From Acidimicrobiia bacterium (GTDB lineage: Bacteria; Actinomycetota; Acidimicrobiia; IMCC26256; JAENVU01): a stretch of 25,951 nt of DNA. Made by a program: the position numbers and the translations under genes. Under the pieces are notes generated by a model. It saw nothing but the letters and a program-made list of their open reading frames with translations. It was not told where the DNA came from and did not search any database. Positions 15,953-23,387 of this stretch are shown in pieces. The stretch is taken from NCBI GenBank assembly GCA_017882945.1, contig JADGON010000005.1:1-25951 (forward strand). Reading direction: 5' to 3'. Position 1 is the stretch's first letter. The number at the start of each line of letters is the position of its first letter.

Positions 15953-16732
15953 CCCCGCATTCTGGTCGCGCAGGTAGCGTCGGGCATCGCCACCGTCCTG
16001 ATTCCGCTGCCCGACCGTGACTTCGACGTCACCGAGGTGGCAGTGCCGTGGCGGCTGTTCACCCGCCTCGGTCACCACGTGCGGTTCGCTACCGAGCACG
16101 GCGGCACCGCACCCGCAGCTGACCAACGGTTGCTCGACGGCGTGATCTTCGGCCAGCTCGGCGCGGAGGACGAACCGAAGGCCTTCTACGCCGAGATGCA
16201 GTCCGACGGCGAGTACCGCGCGCCGATTGCGTGGGCCGACATGAAGCCCGATGAGCTCGACGGGCTGATCCTGCCCGGCGGGCACGCTCCCGGCATGCGC
16301 CAGTACCTCGGCAGTCAGGTGCTGCGCGACCGGGTCGCCGAGTACTGGGGGCTCGGCCGTCCCGTGGGTGCGATCTGCCACGGCGTGCTGGTCCTCGCGC
16401 GCACCAGCGACCCGGCCACCGGGCGCAGCGTTCTGTTCGGACGGAAGACCACATGCCTGCCGAAGTACATGGAGCGATCCGCGTACCTGGCGACGGCGTG
16501 GAAGCTCGGGCGCTACTACCGCACGTACCCGGAGTACGTCGAAGACGAGGTTCGGGCGGCGCTGCGCGACCCGGCTGACTTCGTGCGCGGGCCGCGGGTG
16601 CTGTCGAAGCGCGGCACCGACACCGACGACCGCCCGGCGTTCGTCGTCGAGGACGGGAGCTACGTGTCGGCGCGTTGGCCCGGCGACTCGTACCGGTTCG
16701 CCAAGCGATTCGCGGCCCGGCTCGACCCGTGA
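15905..16732 (+). CDS. DJ-1/PfpI-family class I glutamine amidotransferase-like protein
   Basis: A DJ-1/PfpI superfamily protein with the flavodoxin-like fold; members act as glyoxalase/chaperone-like or protease-like enzymes using a Cys. The nucleophile elbow GAICHGVLVLA places the Cys at residue 158 from this start, followed by His. The conserved family start would be xATVLIPLPDRDFDVTEVAVP, with the motif Glu soon after. That position (15986) is an ATC codon, and a -10 hexamer TAGCGT lies 5 bases before it (15975-15980). The entry uses the nearest normal start, GTG 15905, which overlaps the divergent methyltransferase by 48 bases. If translation starts at ATC 15986 the protein has 248 residues, the expected length, and no overlap. 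Confidence 0.8.
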   Translation: MVDELIGHRIPPRITHPRILVAQVASGIATVLIPLPDRDFDVTEVAVPWRLFTRLGHHVRFATEHGGTAPAADQRLLDGVIFGQLGAEDEPKAFYAEMQSDGEYRAPIAWADMKPDELDGLILPGGHAPGMRQYLGSQVLRDRVAEYWGLGRPVGAICHGVLVLARTSDPATGRSVLFGRKTTCLPKYMERSAYLATAWKLGRYYRTYPEYVEDEVRAALRDPADFVRGPRVLSKRGTDTDDRPAFVVEDGSYVSARWPGDSYRFAKRFAARLDP

Positions 16733-16755
16733 GTCGGCGGCGGCCACGGTTGCTC

Positions 16756-16801
16756 GTCCATTGGACGTTTTGCCACGGCAACGGGGGCTATCGGTCCAAT
16801 G
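16756..16801. repeat. Inverted repeats with the GTCCAAT/ATTGGAC motif
   Basis: CATTGGAC (16759-16766) and GTCCAATG (16794-16801) are a perfect 8-bp inverted pair. The first arm is also part of an 11-bp palindrome GTCCA-T-TGGAC (16756-16766). Between the arms lies TTGCC-AC-GGCAA (16770-16781). There is no T-tract, so it is not a standard terminator. It may be an operator region upstream of the ECF42 operon, or an RNA hairpin at the end of the DJ-1-like transcript. Confidence 0.4.
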
Positions 16802-16846
16802 CACGAGGCGGCATCCTGAACCTGGTTCCGAAGAAATTCTGCGCCG

Positions 16847-16878
16847 GATGTCGAGAACCGGATTCCGGTCGCGACATC
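16847..16878 (+). promoter_or_regulatory. Predicted ECF42 autoregulated promoter
   Basis: TGTCGA (16849-16854) and CGAC (16872-16875) are separated by 17 bases. I recall TGTCGA at -35 and a CGA-type -10 as the motif reported for ECF42 sigma factors. The same element with identical spacing recurs at 18583-18609. This copy also sits in a nested dyad: GATGTCG/CGACATC outside and ACCGGA-T-TCCGGT inside. Transcription should start near 16882, giving a leader of about 45 bases with GAGGAAGGA before ATG 16927. Confidence 0.7.
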
Positions 16879-16926
16879 TGAGTGAGCGGCGCCACCCGGC
16901 GGCCGCCCGAGAGGAAGGACGAAGCG

Positions 16927-17328
16927 ATGCGCTTCATGCTGCTGCAGAACTACGGAGAGGTCGGATCGGGCTGTGTGCCGATGGACCAGTGGACTCCCGG
17001 CGACATCAAGGCCCATATCGACTTCCAGATCGCGTTGAACGCCGAGCTGCTCGAGAGCGGTGAGCTGATCGACGCCCAGGGGCTCGCGCATCCGGAACAG
17101 GCCAAGTTCGTGACGTACGACGGGGTGGGCGCGCCCGTGATCACGGACGGCCCGTACCCGGAGTCCAAGGAGCTGCTCGCCGGGTTCCGGTTCATCGACG
17201 TCGAGTCGCTCGACCGGGCGATCGAGATCGCGGCGCGGGCGTCGGCGGCGCCGGGTCCGAACGGGGTGCCCATCCAGGATCACATCGAGGTGCGCCAGGT
17301 GCTGAGCGCTCCCGATCCCGAGATGTGA
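16927..17328 (+). CDS. YCII/DGPF-domain protein, partner of the ECF42 sigma factor
   Basis: A 133-residue small protein of the YCII-related (DGPF) family, a dimeric alpha/beta-barrel fold. The hallmark DGPYPESKE is at 74-82, followed by LLAGFRFIDVESLDRAIEIA, the standard second helix region. ATG 16927 is chosen over an in-frame ATG-like start at 16882 because GAGGAAGGA lies at 16911-16919 and the family begins MRFMLLQ. The stop overlaps the sigma-factor start as GTGA, so the two are translationally coupled. Such proteins are genomically linked to ECF42 sigma factors, but their molecular role is not settled; a catalytic His pair is not obvious. Expression is predicted from the ECF42-type promoter at 16849-16875. 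Confidence 0.9.
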   Translation: MRFMLLQNYGEVGSGCVPMDQWTPGDIKAHIDFQIALNAELLESGELIDAQGLAHPEQAKFVTYDGVGAPVITDGPYPESKELLAGFRFIDVESLDRAIEIAARASAAPGPNGVPIQDHIEVRQVLSAPDPEM

Positions 17329-18560
17329 CGGACGCGGCACGCACCGAGGACCTGCTGCGTCAGCTCGCGCCCCAGGTCCTCGGTGCAGTCACCCGTCGCT
17401 ACCGCGACTTCGCCGACGCCGAGGACGCCACCCAGGAGGCGCTCGTCGCCGCGACCACCTCGTGGCCCACCGAAGGGATGCCGGACAACCCGCTCGCTTG
17501 GTTGATCCGCGTGGCTTCGCGTCGCATGGTCCAGCACTACCGCCGCGACGACGCGCGCCGGCGCCGAGAGGACCTCGCCGCGTCATGGTCGATCGCGGGT
17601 CCCGAGACTGCTTCGGGACGCGACGACTCCCTCATCCTCATCTTCATGTGCTGCCACCCATCGCTGACACCGGCCTCCGCGATCCCGCTCACGCTGCGCG
17701 CCGTCGGCGGTCTCACCACCCGCGAGATCGCGGCCGCGTTCCTGGTGCCCGAGGCGACGATGGCGCAACGGATCAGCCGGGCCAAGGCCAAGGTCAAGGA
17801 CTCGGACGAGCCGTTCGCGCTCCCGCCGTCGGACCATCGCACCGAACGGCTGCGGTCGGTGCTCCACGTCCTCTATCTGATCTTCACCGAGGGCTACGCG
17901 AGCAGCGGCGGTCCCGACCTCGCGCGCACGGAACTCTCCGACGAGGCGATCCGGCTGGCTCGAGGTCTGCACGACGCGTTACCGGACAATCCGGAGGTGA
18001 CCGGTCTGCTCGCACTCATGTTGCTCACCGATGCCCGCCGTACGGCTCGCACCGGAGCCGGTGGCGAGCTCGTGCCCCTCGCCGACCAGGAGCGCACGCG
18101 CTGGGACCGTGCGCTGATCCGCGAGGGGGTGGCCATGATCACCGAGGCCATCAAGCAGGGCCGGATGGGGGAGTACCAGGTGCAGGCGGCCATCGCCGCG
18201 ATCCATGACCAGGCTGCTCGCTACGAGGACACCGACTGGTCCCAGATCCTCCCGCTGTATCGCCTGCTCGAGCGGATGACGGGCAACCCGATGGTGACGC
18301 TCAACCTCGCGGTTGCCACCGCGATGGTGGACGGTCCGAGTGCCGGGCTCGCGGTGTTGGAGGGTCTCGAGTCCGAGGACCGGCTCGGCGATCACCACCG
18401 CCTCCACTCGGTGCGCGCCCACCTCCTCGAGCTGGACGGCGACACCGAGTCCGCCATCGCCGAGTTGCGCGCCGCGGCCGCCCGCACGACCAACATCCGC
18501 GAGCAGCAGTACCTCACGACCAAGGCCGCCCGTCTCGCGACCGAGCCGCTGGACGCCTGA
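17325..18560 (+). CDS. ECF42-type RNA polymerase sigma factor with TPR-like extension
   Basis: A 411-residue ECF sigma factor. Region 2 occupies about 15-85 (RYRDFADAEDATQEAL, then NPLAWLIRVASRRMVQHYRR). Region 4 is about 125-165 (GLTTREIAAAFLVPEATMAQRISRAK, a helix-turn-helix). A long all-helical C-terminal extension (about 185-411) is of the TPR-like DUF6596 kind, with GNPMVTLNLAVA and HRLHSVRAHLLELDGDTESAIAELRAA as typical repeats. Known members of this group (ECF42) lack a classical anti-sigma factor; the extension itself controls or is needed for activity. GTG 17325 overlaps the YCII stop by 4 bases. It should direct RNA polymerase to the two TGTCGA-N17-CGAC promoters here, including its own. 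Confidence 0.92.
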   Translation: MTDAARTEDLLRQLAPQVLGAVTRRYRDFADAEDATQEALVAATTSWPTEGMPDNPLAWLIRVASRRMVQHYRRDDARRRREDLAASWSIAGPETASGRDDSLILIFMCCHPSLTPASAIPLTLRAVGGLTTREIAAAFLVPEATMAQRISRAKAKVKDSDEPFALPPSDHRTERLRSVLHVLYLIFTEGYASSGGPDLARTELSDEAIRLARGLHDALPDNPEVTGLLALMLLTDARRTARTGAGGELVPLADQERTRWDRALIREGVAMITEAIKQGRMGEYQVQAAIAAIHDQAARYEDTDWSQILPLYRLLERMTGNPMVTLNLAVATAMVDGPSAGLAVLEGLESEDRLGDHHRLHSVRAHLLELDGDTESAIAELRAAAARTTNIREQQYLTTKAARLATEPLDA

Positions 18561-18582
18561 TCAGCGGAAATCGCGGGGCCGA

Positions 18583-18609
18583 TGTCGAAGGCCCGCCAAC
18601 CGCTCCGAC
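18583..18609 (+). promoter_or_regulatory. Second predicted ECF42 promoter
   Basis: TGTCGA (18583-18588), 17 bases, then CGAC (18606-18609): the same hexamer, spacing and -10 as upstream of the YCII-sigma operon, and both copies extend to GATGTCGA. The predicted start near 18616 leaves a 50-base leader with GGAGGAG (18653-18659) before ATG 18666. Confidence 0.7.
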
Positions 18610-18665
18610 GTGCCGCGTGACGCGTCCATCGGGGATGCGCCATCATCGACCCGGAGGAGAACCCG

Positions 18666-19319
18666 ATGCCCAAGCTTCGTGTGCACAACTTCACGATCTC
18701 GCTCGACGGGTACGCGGCCGGTCTCGGCCAGACCCTCGAGCGCCCGTTCGGCGCCGTCCCCGATCCCGGGCTCCACGAGTGGATGTTCGCGACTCGGTTC
18801 GGCCGGGAGATGATGGGCGAGGACGGGGGCGGCGAAGGTCTCGACAACGACTACGCGGTTGCGGGGGACGTGGGCATCGGCGCCACGATCATGGGCCGCA
18901 ACATGTTCGGGCCGATCCGCGGTGCGTGGGACGACGACGACTGGAAGGGCTGGTGGGGTGACGAGCCGCCGTACCACCACCCGGTGTTCGTGCTGACGCA
19001 CCACCCGCGTGCACCGATCGCGATGCAGGGGGGCACGACGTTCCGCTTCGTCGACGGCGGCATCGAGTCCGCGCTCGCGCAGGCGTTCGACGCGGCCGGG
19101 GGCGAAGACGTGAGGATCGGCGGTGGCGCGGCAACCATCCAGCAGTACCTGCGCGCCGGATTGATCGACGATCTCCACCTCGTCATCTCGCCGTTGCTGA
19201 TCGGCGCCGGCGTTCGCCTCTTCGATCACACCGACGGTGTGCCCGACGGATACACCTGCGTCGAGCTCGTGTGCTCACCCGCGGTCGTCCACGCACACCT
19301 CGCCCGCATCGATTCCTGA
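18666..19319 (+). CDS. RibD C-terminal / dihydrofolate-reductase-family protein
   Basis: A 217-residue cytosolic protein of the RibD C-terminal (YyaP/YwjB-like) reductase group, with a dihydrofolate-reductase fold that binds NAD(P)H. The N-terminal strand KLRVHNFTISLDGYAAG, the ATIMGRNMFGPIR segment near residue 74-86, the phosphate-binding GGGAATIQQYL near 153, and the ISPLLIGAGVRLF strand near 176 are all in family order. The physiological substrate of this group is generally unknown. ATG 18666 follows GGAGGAG. The next gene begins 9 bp after the stop. It is predicted to be under ECF42 control from 18583-18609, as part of the regulon of the adjacent sigma factor. Confidence 0.9.
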   Translation: MPKLRVHNFTISLDGYAAGLGQTLERPFGAVPDPGLHEWMFATRFGREMMGEDGGGEGLDNDYAVAGDVGIGATIMGRNMFGPIRGAWDDDDWKGWWGDEPPYHHPVFVLTHHPRAPIAMQGGTTFRFVDGGIESALAQAFDAAGGEDVRIGGGAATIQQYLRAGLIDDLHLVISPLLIGAGVRLFDHTDGVPDGYTCVELVCSPAVVHAHLARIDS

Positions 19320-19328
19320 AGGAGTGCC

Positions 19329-19703
19329 ATGAGCAACGAGATCGGGAGGCGGTTCGCCGAGGCGATCGCCGCGAAGGACAGCGGGGCCCTGCTCGAGGTA
19401 CTGGATCCGGACGTCGACTTCCGGGGCCTGACCCCGGGCAGGTTCTGGGAGGCCAGCTCGGCTACGACGCTCGTGGACGACTTCGTCCTCGGCAAGTGGT
19501 TCGAGCCCTCTGATCACATCGACGCGTTGGAAGAGGTGCGGAGCGGCTCGGTCGCGGGCCGCGATCGCGTGTCCTACCTGCTGCGCATCACCAACGACGA
19601 CGGAACGTTCCTGGTCGAGCAGCAGGCGTATTACGACGTCGAGAACGATCGCATCACCTGGCTGCGCGTCCTGTGCTCGGGGTTTCGCGCGATCGACGCC
19701 TAG
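19329..19703 (+). CDS. SnoaL-like (NTF2-fold) small protein
   Basis: A 124-residue protein with the SnoaL/NTF2 cone-fold pattern: an N-terminal helix (RRFAEAIAAKDSGALLEVLDPDVDFRG cut by the usual loop), then a strand-rich half including RVSYLLRITNDDGTFLVEQQAYYDV and a C-terminal strand. Members are often isomerases, hydrolases or ligand-binding proteins; this one's ligand is unknown. AAGGAG (19319-19324) precedes ATG 19329. It lies 9 bp after the RibD-like gene and is probably the second gene of the ECF42-controlled operon. It is convergent with the VOC gene, 10 bp apart. Confidence 0.82.
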   Translation: MSNEIGRRFAEAIAAKDSGALLEVLDPDVDFRGLTPGRFWEASSATTLVDDFVLGKWFEPSDHIDALEEVRSGSVAGRDRVSYLLRITNDDGTFLVEQQAYYDVENDRITWLRVLCSGFRAIDA

Positions 19704-19713
19704 CCCCAGAACG

Positions 19714-20094
19714 TCAGTAGTAGCGGAGCTCGACCAGGTTCTGGTCGGGATCGCGGATGTAGATCGACGTGCCGTCGCCGCGGGCGCCGAAACGGATGCC
19801 CGGTCCGTCGACGACCTCGAAGCGCCCGCTCGCCTTGAGCGCGTCGAAGTCCATCGGCTCGACGACGAGGCACAGGTGGTCGAGGTTCTCGCCCGTGCGC
19901 GGGAGCGCGATCAGGTCGATGATCGAGTCGGCGCTGACGCGCACGGACGGGAAGAACCGCTCGCCCCGGCGCCACTCCTCGACGTGGATGGGCTCGAGGC
20001 CGAGCTCCTCGATGTAGAACGCGAGCGAACGCTCCACGTCGGCGACGTTGAGCACGACATGGTCGAGTGCGGTGATGCGAATCTCGTCGGTCAC
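19714..20094 (-). CDS. VOC-superfamily (glyoxalase/dioxygenase-like) protein
   Basis: A 126-residue single-subunit member of the vicinal oxygen chelate superfamily, two beta-alpha-beta-beta-beta modules. Probable metal ligands are His12 (LDHVVLNV), His73 (LDHLCLVV) and Glu122 (NLVELRYY), and DPDQNLVELRYY is the classical C-terminal signature. Functions in the family include glyoxalase, dioxygenase and antibiotic-binding proteins; the role here is undetermined. GTG 20094 is chosen because CATAAT (20106-20101) lies 6 bases upstream. That -10 element overlaps the TAA stop of the upstream ABC permease gene, so the gene can be expressed separately from the exporter operon. Confidence 0.88.
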   Translation of the reverse strand: MTDEIRITALDHVVLNVADVERSLAFYIEELGLEPIHVEEWRRGERFFPSVRVSADSIIDLIALPRTGENLDHLCLVVEPMDFDALKASGRFEVVDGPGIRFGARGDGTSIYIRDPDQNLVELRYY

Positions 20095-20100
20095 CGCTGC

Positions 20101-20106
20101 ATTATG
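20101..20106 (-). promoter_or_regulatory. Leaderless -10 hexamer CATAAT
   Basis: CATAAT on the minus strand ends 6 bases before GTG 20094 and overlaps the stop codon (20104-20102) of the ABC permease gene. Confidence 0.45.
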
Positions 20107-20866
20107 GCTGGAGGAGCAGGGCGAGGCGGCGGCCGGCGATGTGCAGGCCGATCAGGCCCATGGCGGCGAGATAGAGCACGTTGATGGACAGCGTCCAGCT
20201 GAGCTCGCCGAATGCGAGCGCGCGCTCGAGTGCGACTCCCTGGTACAGCGGGGTGCACCGGATGATCCATTGCACGCCCGCGGGGTACTGCGACAAGGGG
20301 AAGAAGGTGGCCGAGAACAGGAACAGGGGCAGGAGCGCCATGTTCACGTAGTCGAAGTCCACGAAGGACCGCATGAACGTGGTGCACGCCATCCCCGCAC
20401 CGGCGAACGCGAATCCGATGAGCATCGCGGCGGGGAGGCAGAGGATCGCCCACCATGACGACGTGAGGCCGAGGATCGCCATGAAGAACAGGAACGCGGC
20501 TGCGTAGATCGTGCCCCGCATCAGGGCCCACCCGAGCTCGCCGCGCGCGACGTCCACGGGACCGAGCGGCGTGGCGAGCATCGCGTCGAAGGTCTTCGCG
20601 TACTTGTACTTGAAGAAGAAGTTGAACGTGGTGTCGAACACGGAGCCGTTCATCGCGGCCGCGGCGAGCAGACCCGGCGCGACGAACTGGTCGTACGGCA
20701 CCATCTGGCCACCGGGCCCCTTGACGGTGCCGACGAGCGCGCCGACGCCGATGCCGATCGACGCGAGGTAGAGAAGCGGCTCGGCGAACCCGGTGAGGAA
20801 GATGCCCCACAACCGCCGGTACGCCAGCACGTTGCGCTCGATGACGTGGAAGTAGAGCGCGGTCAT
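20102..20866 (-). CDS. ABC-2 type (NodJ/DrrB-like) exporter permease, second copy
   Basis: A 254-residue integral membrane permease with six predicted helices. The region KYKYAKTFDAMLATPLGPVDVARGE (split by a helix boundary) is the cytosolic ABC-2 coupling segment. LLPLFLFSATFFPLSQYP is the conserved ABC-2 signature loop before helix 6. It works with the ATPase gene upstream to export a lipid, polysaccharide or drug-like molecule. Its ATG overlaps the stop of the first permease (20863-20866), so translation is coupled. The close similarity in layout to the first permease indicates a heterodimeric transport channel. Confidence 0.9.
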   Translation of the reverse strand: MTALYFHVIERNVLAYRRLWGIFLTGFAEPLLYLASIGIGVGALVGTVKGPGGQMVPYDQFVAPGLLAAAAMNGSVFDTTFNFFFKYKYAKTFDAMLATPLGPVDVARGELGWALMRGTIYAAAFLFFMAILGLTSSWWAILCLPAAMLIGFAFAGAGMACTTFMRSFVDFDYVNMALLPLFLFSATFFPLSQYPAGVQWIIRCTPLYQGVALERALAFGELSWTLSINVLYLAAMGLIGLHIAGRRLALLLQP

Positions 20867-21636
20867 GTCGCGAGCTTCTTCGTGAAGGTGCGGATGCCCC
20901 ACCGCGCGCCCAGGACCACGATCGCCATCAGGATCGCAACGTTCGCGACCGCTTCCGGCGGGTCGATCGATCCCGTCGTCGCGCCGCGGCAGAGCTGGAC
21001 TCCATGCCAGAGCGGGGACAGCCAGCAGAGCGGCTGGAGCCAGCTCGGGAGCTGCGAGACCGGGAAGAACGTGCCTGAGAAGAGGAACAGCGGCACCACC
21101 CCGAGCCGCATGATGACGGGGAAGCGGAAGTCCGTGTCCTGGGTCCCGGCGAACGCGGTCAACGGCGCGGCAAAGGCGAGCGCGGTGAGCACCGCGGCGG
21201 GGATCGCGAGCGGCGCCCACCACGACAGCACACCGCCGAACAGCGCGGCGACGATCAGGAACAGCGTGCCGCCGATCGCCGCGCGCACCGCAGTCCACGC
21301 CACGACACCCAGGAACACGTCGCCGGGCCCGACGGGCGTGGCGACCATGGCGTGGAACGTCCGGATCCACTTCGTGCCGGCCATGATCGGCCAGAGCGAT
21401 TCAGCCGCGGCACCGTTCATCGCACTCGCGGCCATGAGCCCGGGCACCACGAACGCGAGGTACGAGACACCGTCGACGGTGCCCTTGCCCCCCTTGACCA
21501 GCCCGCCGACGCCGAGCCCGATCGCCCCGAGGAACAGGATGGGGTTGATGAGGTACGCGACCGCGGAGCCTCGCCAGAACTTCCGGAAGATGTGGGCCTG
21601 GTGCTCGACGACCCGGGTCGCAAGGAGTGTCGGCAT
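20863..21636 (-). CDS. ABC-2 type (NodJ/DrrB-like) exporter permease, first copy
   Basis: A 257-residue membrane permease with six predicted helices. The coupling segment TKWIRTFHAMVATPVGPGDV and the ABC-2 signature VPLFLFSGTFFPVSQLPSW are visible at the same relative places as in the second permease, yet the sequences differ widely, implying an old duplication. ATG 21636 directly follows the ATPase stop codon (21637-21639) with no gap. Together the ATPase and two permeases form one transcription unit; the substrate cannot be inferred. Confidence 0.9.
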   Translation of the reverse strand: MPTLLATRVVEHQAHIFRKFWRGSAVAYLINPILFLGAIGLGVGGLVKGGKGTVDGVSYLAFVVPGLMAASAMNGAAAESLWPIMAGTKWIRTFHAMVATPVGPGDVFLGVVAWTAVRAAIGGTLFLIVAALFGGVLSWWAPLAIPAAVLTALAFAAPLTAFAGTQDTDFRFPVIMRLGVVPLFLFSGTFFPVSQLPSWLQPLCWLSPLWHGVQLCRGATTGSIDPPEAVANVAILMAIVVLGARWGIRTFTKKLAT

Positions 21637-22566
21637 CTACTCCTCCAGCGTGCGGCCGGTCAGGCGGAGGAACACGTCCTCGAGCGAGCTGCGACGCACG
21701 AGCACGGTCTCGGGATGCACACCGGAGCGCCCGAGCTGCTCGACCTCGGTCTCGCCGTCCGCGGTGTAGATGAGGATGCGGTCCGCAAGGTTCTCGTGCG
21801 GGACGTCGGTCCTCGAGATGAGGGCCAGCGCCTTCGCCCGGTCGTCGTCCGCGTCGAAGCGCAGCTCGACGACCTCTCGGGTCGAGTGCTGATCGATCAG
21901 CTGGCGCGGCGATCCCTCGGCGACGATGAGGCCACCATCCATGATCACGAGCCGATCACACAGCTGCTCGGCTTCGTCCATGTAGTGGGTCGTCAGCACG
22001 AGGGTCACGCCCTGGCGCTTGAGCTGGTACAGCCGCTCCCACACGAGGTGACGGGCCTGCGGGTCGAGCCCGGTGGTCGGCTCGTCGAGCAGCACGAGCT
22101 CGGGGCGGTTGATCAGCGCGCGGGCGATCGTGAGCCGGCGCTTCATCCCGCCGGAGAGCTCGTCCACCCGGTCGCCGCTGCGGTCGGTCAGCTGGACGAA
22201 GCTCATCAGCTCGTCGGCCCGCTCGCGGATCACGGGGCGAGCCAGCCCGAAGTAGCGGCCGTAGATGAGCAGGTTCTCGCGTACGGTCAGCTCGAGGTCG
22301 AGCGTGTCCTCCTGGGGAACCGCACCGAGCCGGGCGCGGATCTCGGACCCCTGGGTGGCGGGGTTCATCCCGAGCACCCGCAGCTCGCCGTCGGTCACCG
22401 GCGACACGCACGAGATCATGCGCATCGTCGAGGTCTTGCCCGCGCCATTCGGTCCGAGGAACCCGAACGCTTCGCCCGGCTCGACCCGGAAATCGATCCC
22501 ATCGACCGCGACGAAGTCCTCGAAGCGCTTCGTCAGCTTCTTTCCCTCGATCAACGCATCGCTCAC
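21637..22566 (-). CDS. NodI/DrrA-type ABC exporter ATPase
   Basis: A 309-residue ATP-binding subunit. Walker A is GPNGAGKT (38-45), the signature is LSGGMKRR (137-144), Walker B is LVLLDEP (157-163) and the H-loop TTHYMDEAEQ follows about 30 residues later. The LSGGMKRRLTIARALINRP form and the Q-loop region VPQEDTLD are of the NodI/DrrA exporter type. The C-terminal about 80 residues form the regulatory extension usual in this group. GTG 22566 is chosen because TAGCGT (22579-22574) lies 7 bases upstream, a leaderless layout. It heads an operon with two permeases downstream. Confidence 0.92.
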   Translation of the reverse strand: MSDALIEGKKLTKRFEDFVAVDGIDFRVEPGEAFGFLGPNGAGKTSTMRMISCVSPVTDGELRVLGMNPATQGSEIRARLGAVPQEDTLDLELTVRENLLIYGRYFGLARPVIRERADELMSFVQLTDRSGDRVDELSGGMKRRLTIARALINRPELVLLDEPTTGLDPQARHLVWERLYQLKRQGVTLVLTTHYMDEAEQLCDRLVIMDGGLIVAEGSPRQLIDQHSTREVVELRFDADDDRAKALALISRTDVPHENLADRILIYTADGETEVEQLGRSGVHPETVLVRRSSLEDVFLRLTGRTLEE

Positions 22567-22573
22567 CCCGTCG

Positions 22574-22579
22574 ACGCTA
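22574..22579 (-). promoter_or_regulatory. Leaderless -10 hexamer TAGCGT
   Basis: TAGCGT on the minus strand lies 7 bases before GTG 22566, the ABC ATPase start. Confidence 0.5.
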
Positions 22580-22640
22580 CCGGCACGCCCGCCCGAAGCC
22601 TCCCGGGTTTGCGCACACGGCAGTTGGCGCGGGGTGCGCG

Positions 22641-22646
22641 TAGTCT
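22641..22646 (+). promoter_or_regulatory. Leaderless -10 hexamer TAGTCT
   Basis: TAGTCT lies 9 bases before ATG 22656, slightly longer than the other leaderless sites in the window. Confidence 0.35.
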
Positions 22647-22655
22647 CCGGGCCTG

Positions 22656-23387
22656 ATGGAGAAGCTGATGTACGTGCTGTGGGGAGACGGGAGCCCGGAC
22701 GAGGGCAACGGGCTGCGCGAGCGGCTTCTCCGCGAGGTTGCGCCGCAGCTGTTCGCGGCGGGAGGCCGTGCGCTGACCGTGGATGTGCACGATGCCGAAG
22801 CCGCGCAGGCTCCGCCGCCGATGCCGACGCCGGACGGCGAAGAGACGATTGCCGCGGTCGTCTCGGTATGGATCGACGCGTACGACCGGCGCGCCGCGTT
22901 CGAGCGCGCGATCGGCGCGCTCGGTCACCGGTTCGCCGGGTACCTCGTGGTCGAGTCCGTCTACGACGACTACGGAACCACTCAGTGGTCAGGTCCGCGT
23001 GACTGGCCCGATGGGGACCGTTCTCCCGGTGTGCTCACGGTCGCGCTCATCCATCGCCCGGAAGGGCTCGACTACTCGGAGTGGATCGAGCGCTGGCACG
23101 GCACGCAGTCACCCCTGTCCGCCCAGCTCCAGCCGCGGACCCGCTACGTGCGCAACGAAGTGGTGCGCGCGATCACCGACGGCGCGCCTGAGGTGCACGG
23201 GATCGTCGAGGAGGCGTGGGCATCCGCCGAAACGGTGGCCGATCCGATGCTGTTCTTCAACTCTGGTGGCGACCCGGCCGTGATGCAGGCCAACGTCGAG
23301 AAGATGCTCGAGAGCGTCAATGCCTGTCTCGACCTCGGCCGGTTCCGGACCGCGACGATGAGCGAGTACCTGGTTCGCTCGGTCTAG
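22656..23387 (+). CDS. EthD-like dimeric alpha/beta-barrel protein
   Basis: A 243-residue cytosolic protein that reads as two ferredoxin-like halves. The second half carries ALIHRPEGLDYSEWIERWHG, the strand-helix signature of EthD-like proteins, then a conserved RYVRNEVVRAI strand. EthD-fold proteins assist or catalyse in degradation and biosynthesis pathways (ETBE degradation, polyketide cyclisation), but this one's role is unknown. ATG 22656 is 9 bases downstream of TAGTCT. The gene is divergent from the ABC exporter (89-bp gap). Its stop codon and that of the desaturase on the other strand share the palindrome CTAG (23384-23387), so the two ends overlap by four bases. Confidence 0.75.
   Translation: MEKLMYVLWGDGSPDEGNGLRERLLREVAPQLFAAGGRALTVDVHDAEAAQAPPPMPTPDGEETIAAVVSVWIDAYDRRAAFERAIGALGHRFAGYLVVESVYDDYGTTQWSGPRDWPDGDRSPGVLTVALIHRPEGLDYSEWIERWHGTQSPLSAQLQPRTRYVRNEVVRAITDGAPEVHGIVEEAWASAETVADPMLFFNSGGDPAVMQANVEKMLESVNACLDLGRFRTATMSEYLVRSV

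Noticed and set aside
16847..16878. Hairpin as rho-independent terminator of the DJ-1-like gene
   Set aside because: No T-tract follows; the position fits the ECF42 promoter with matching copy at 18583.
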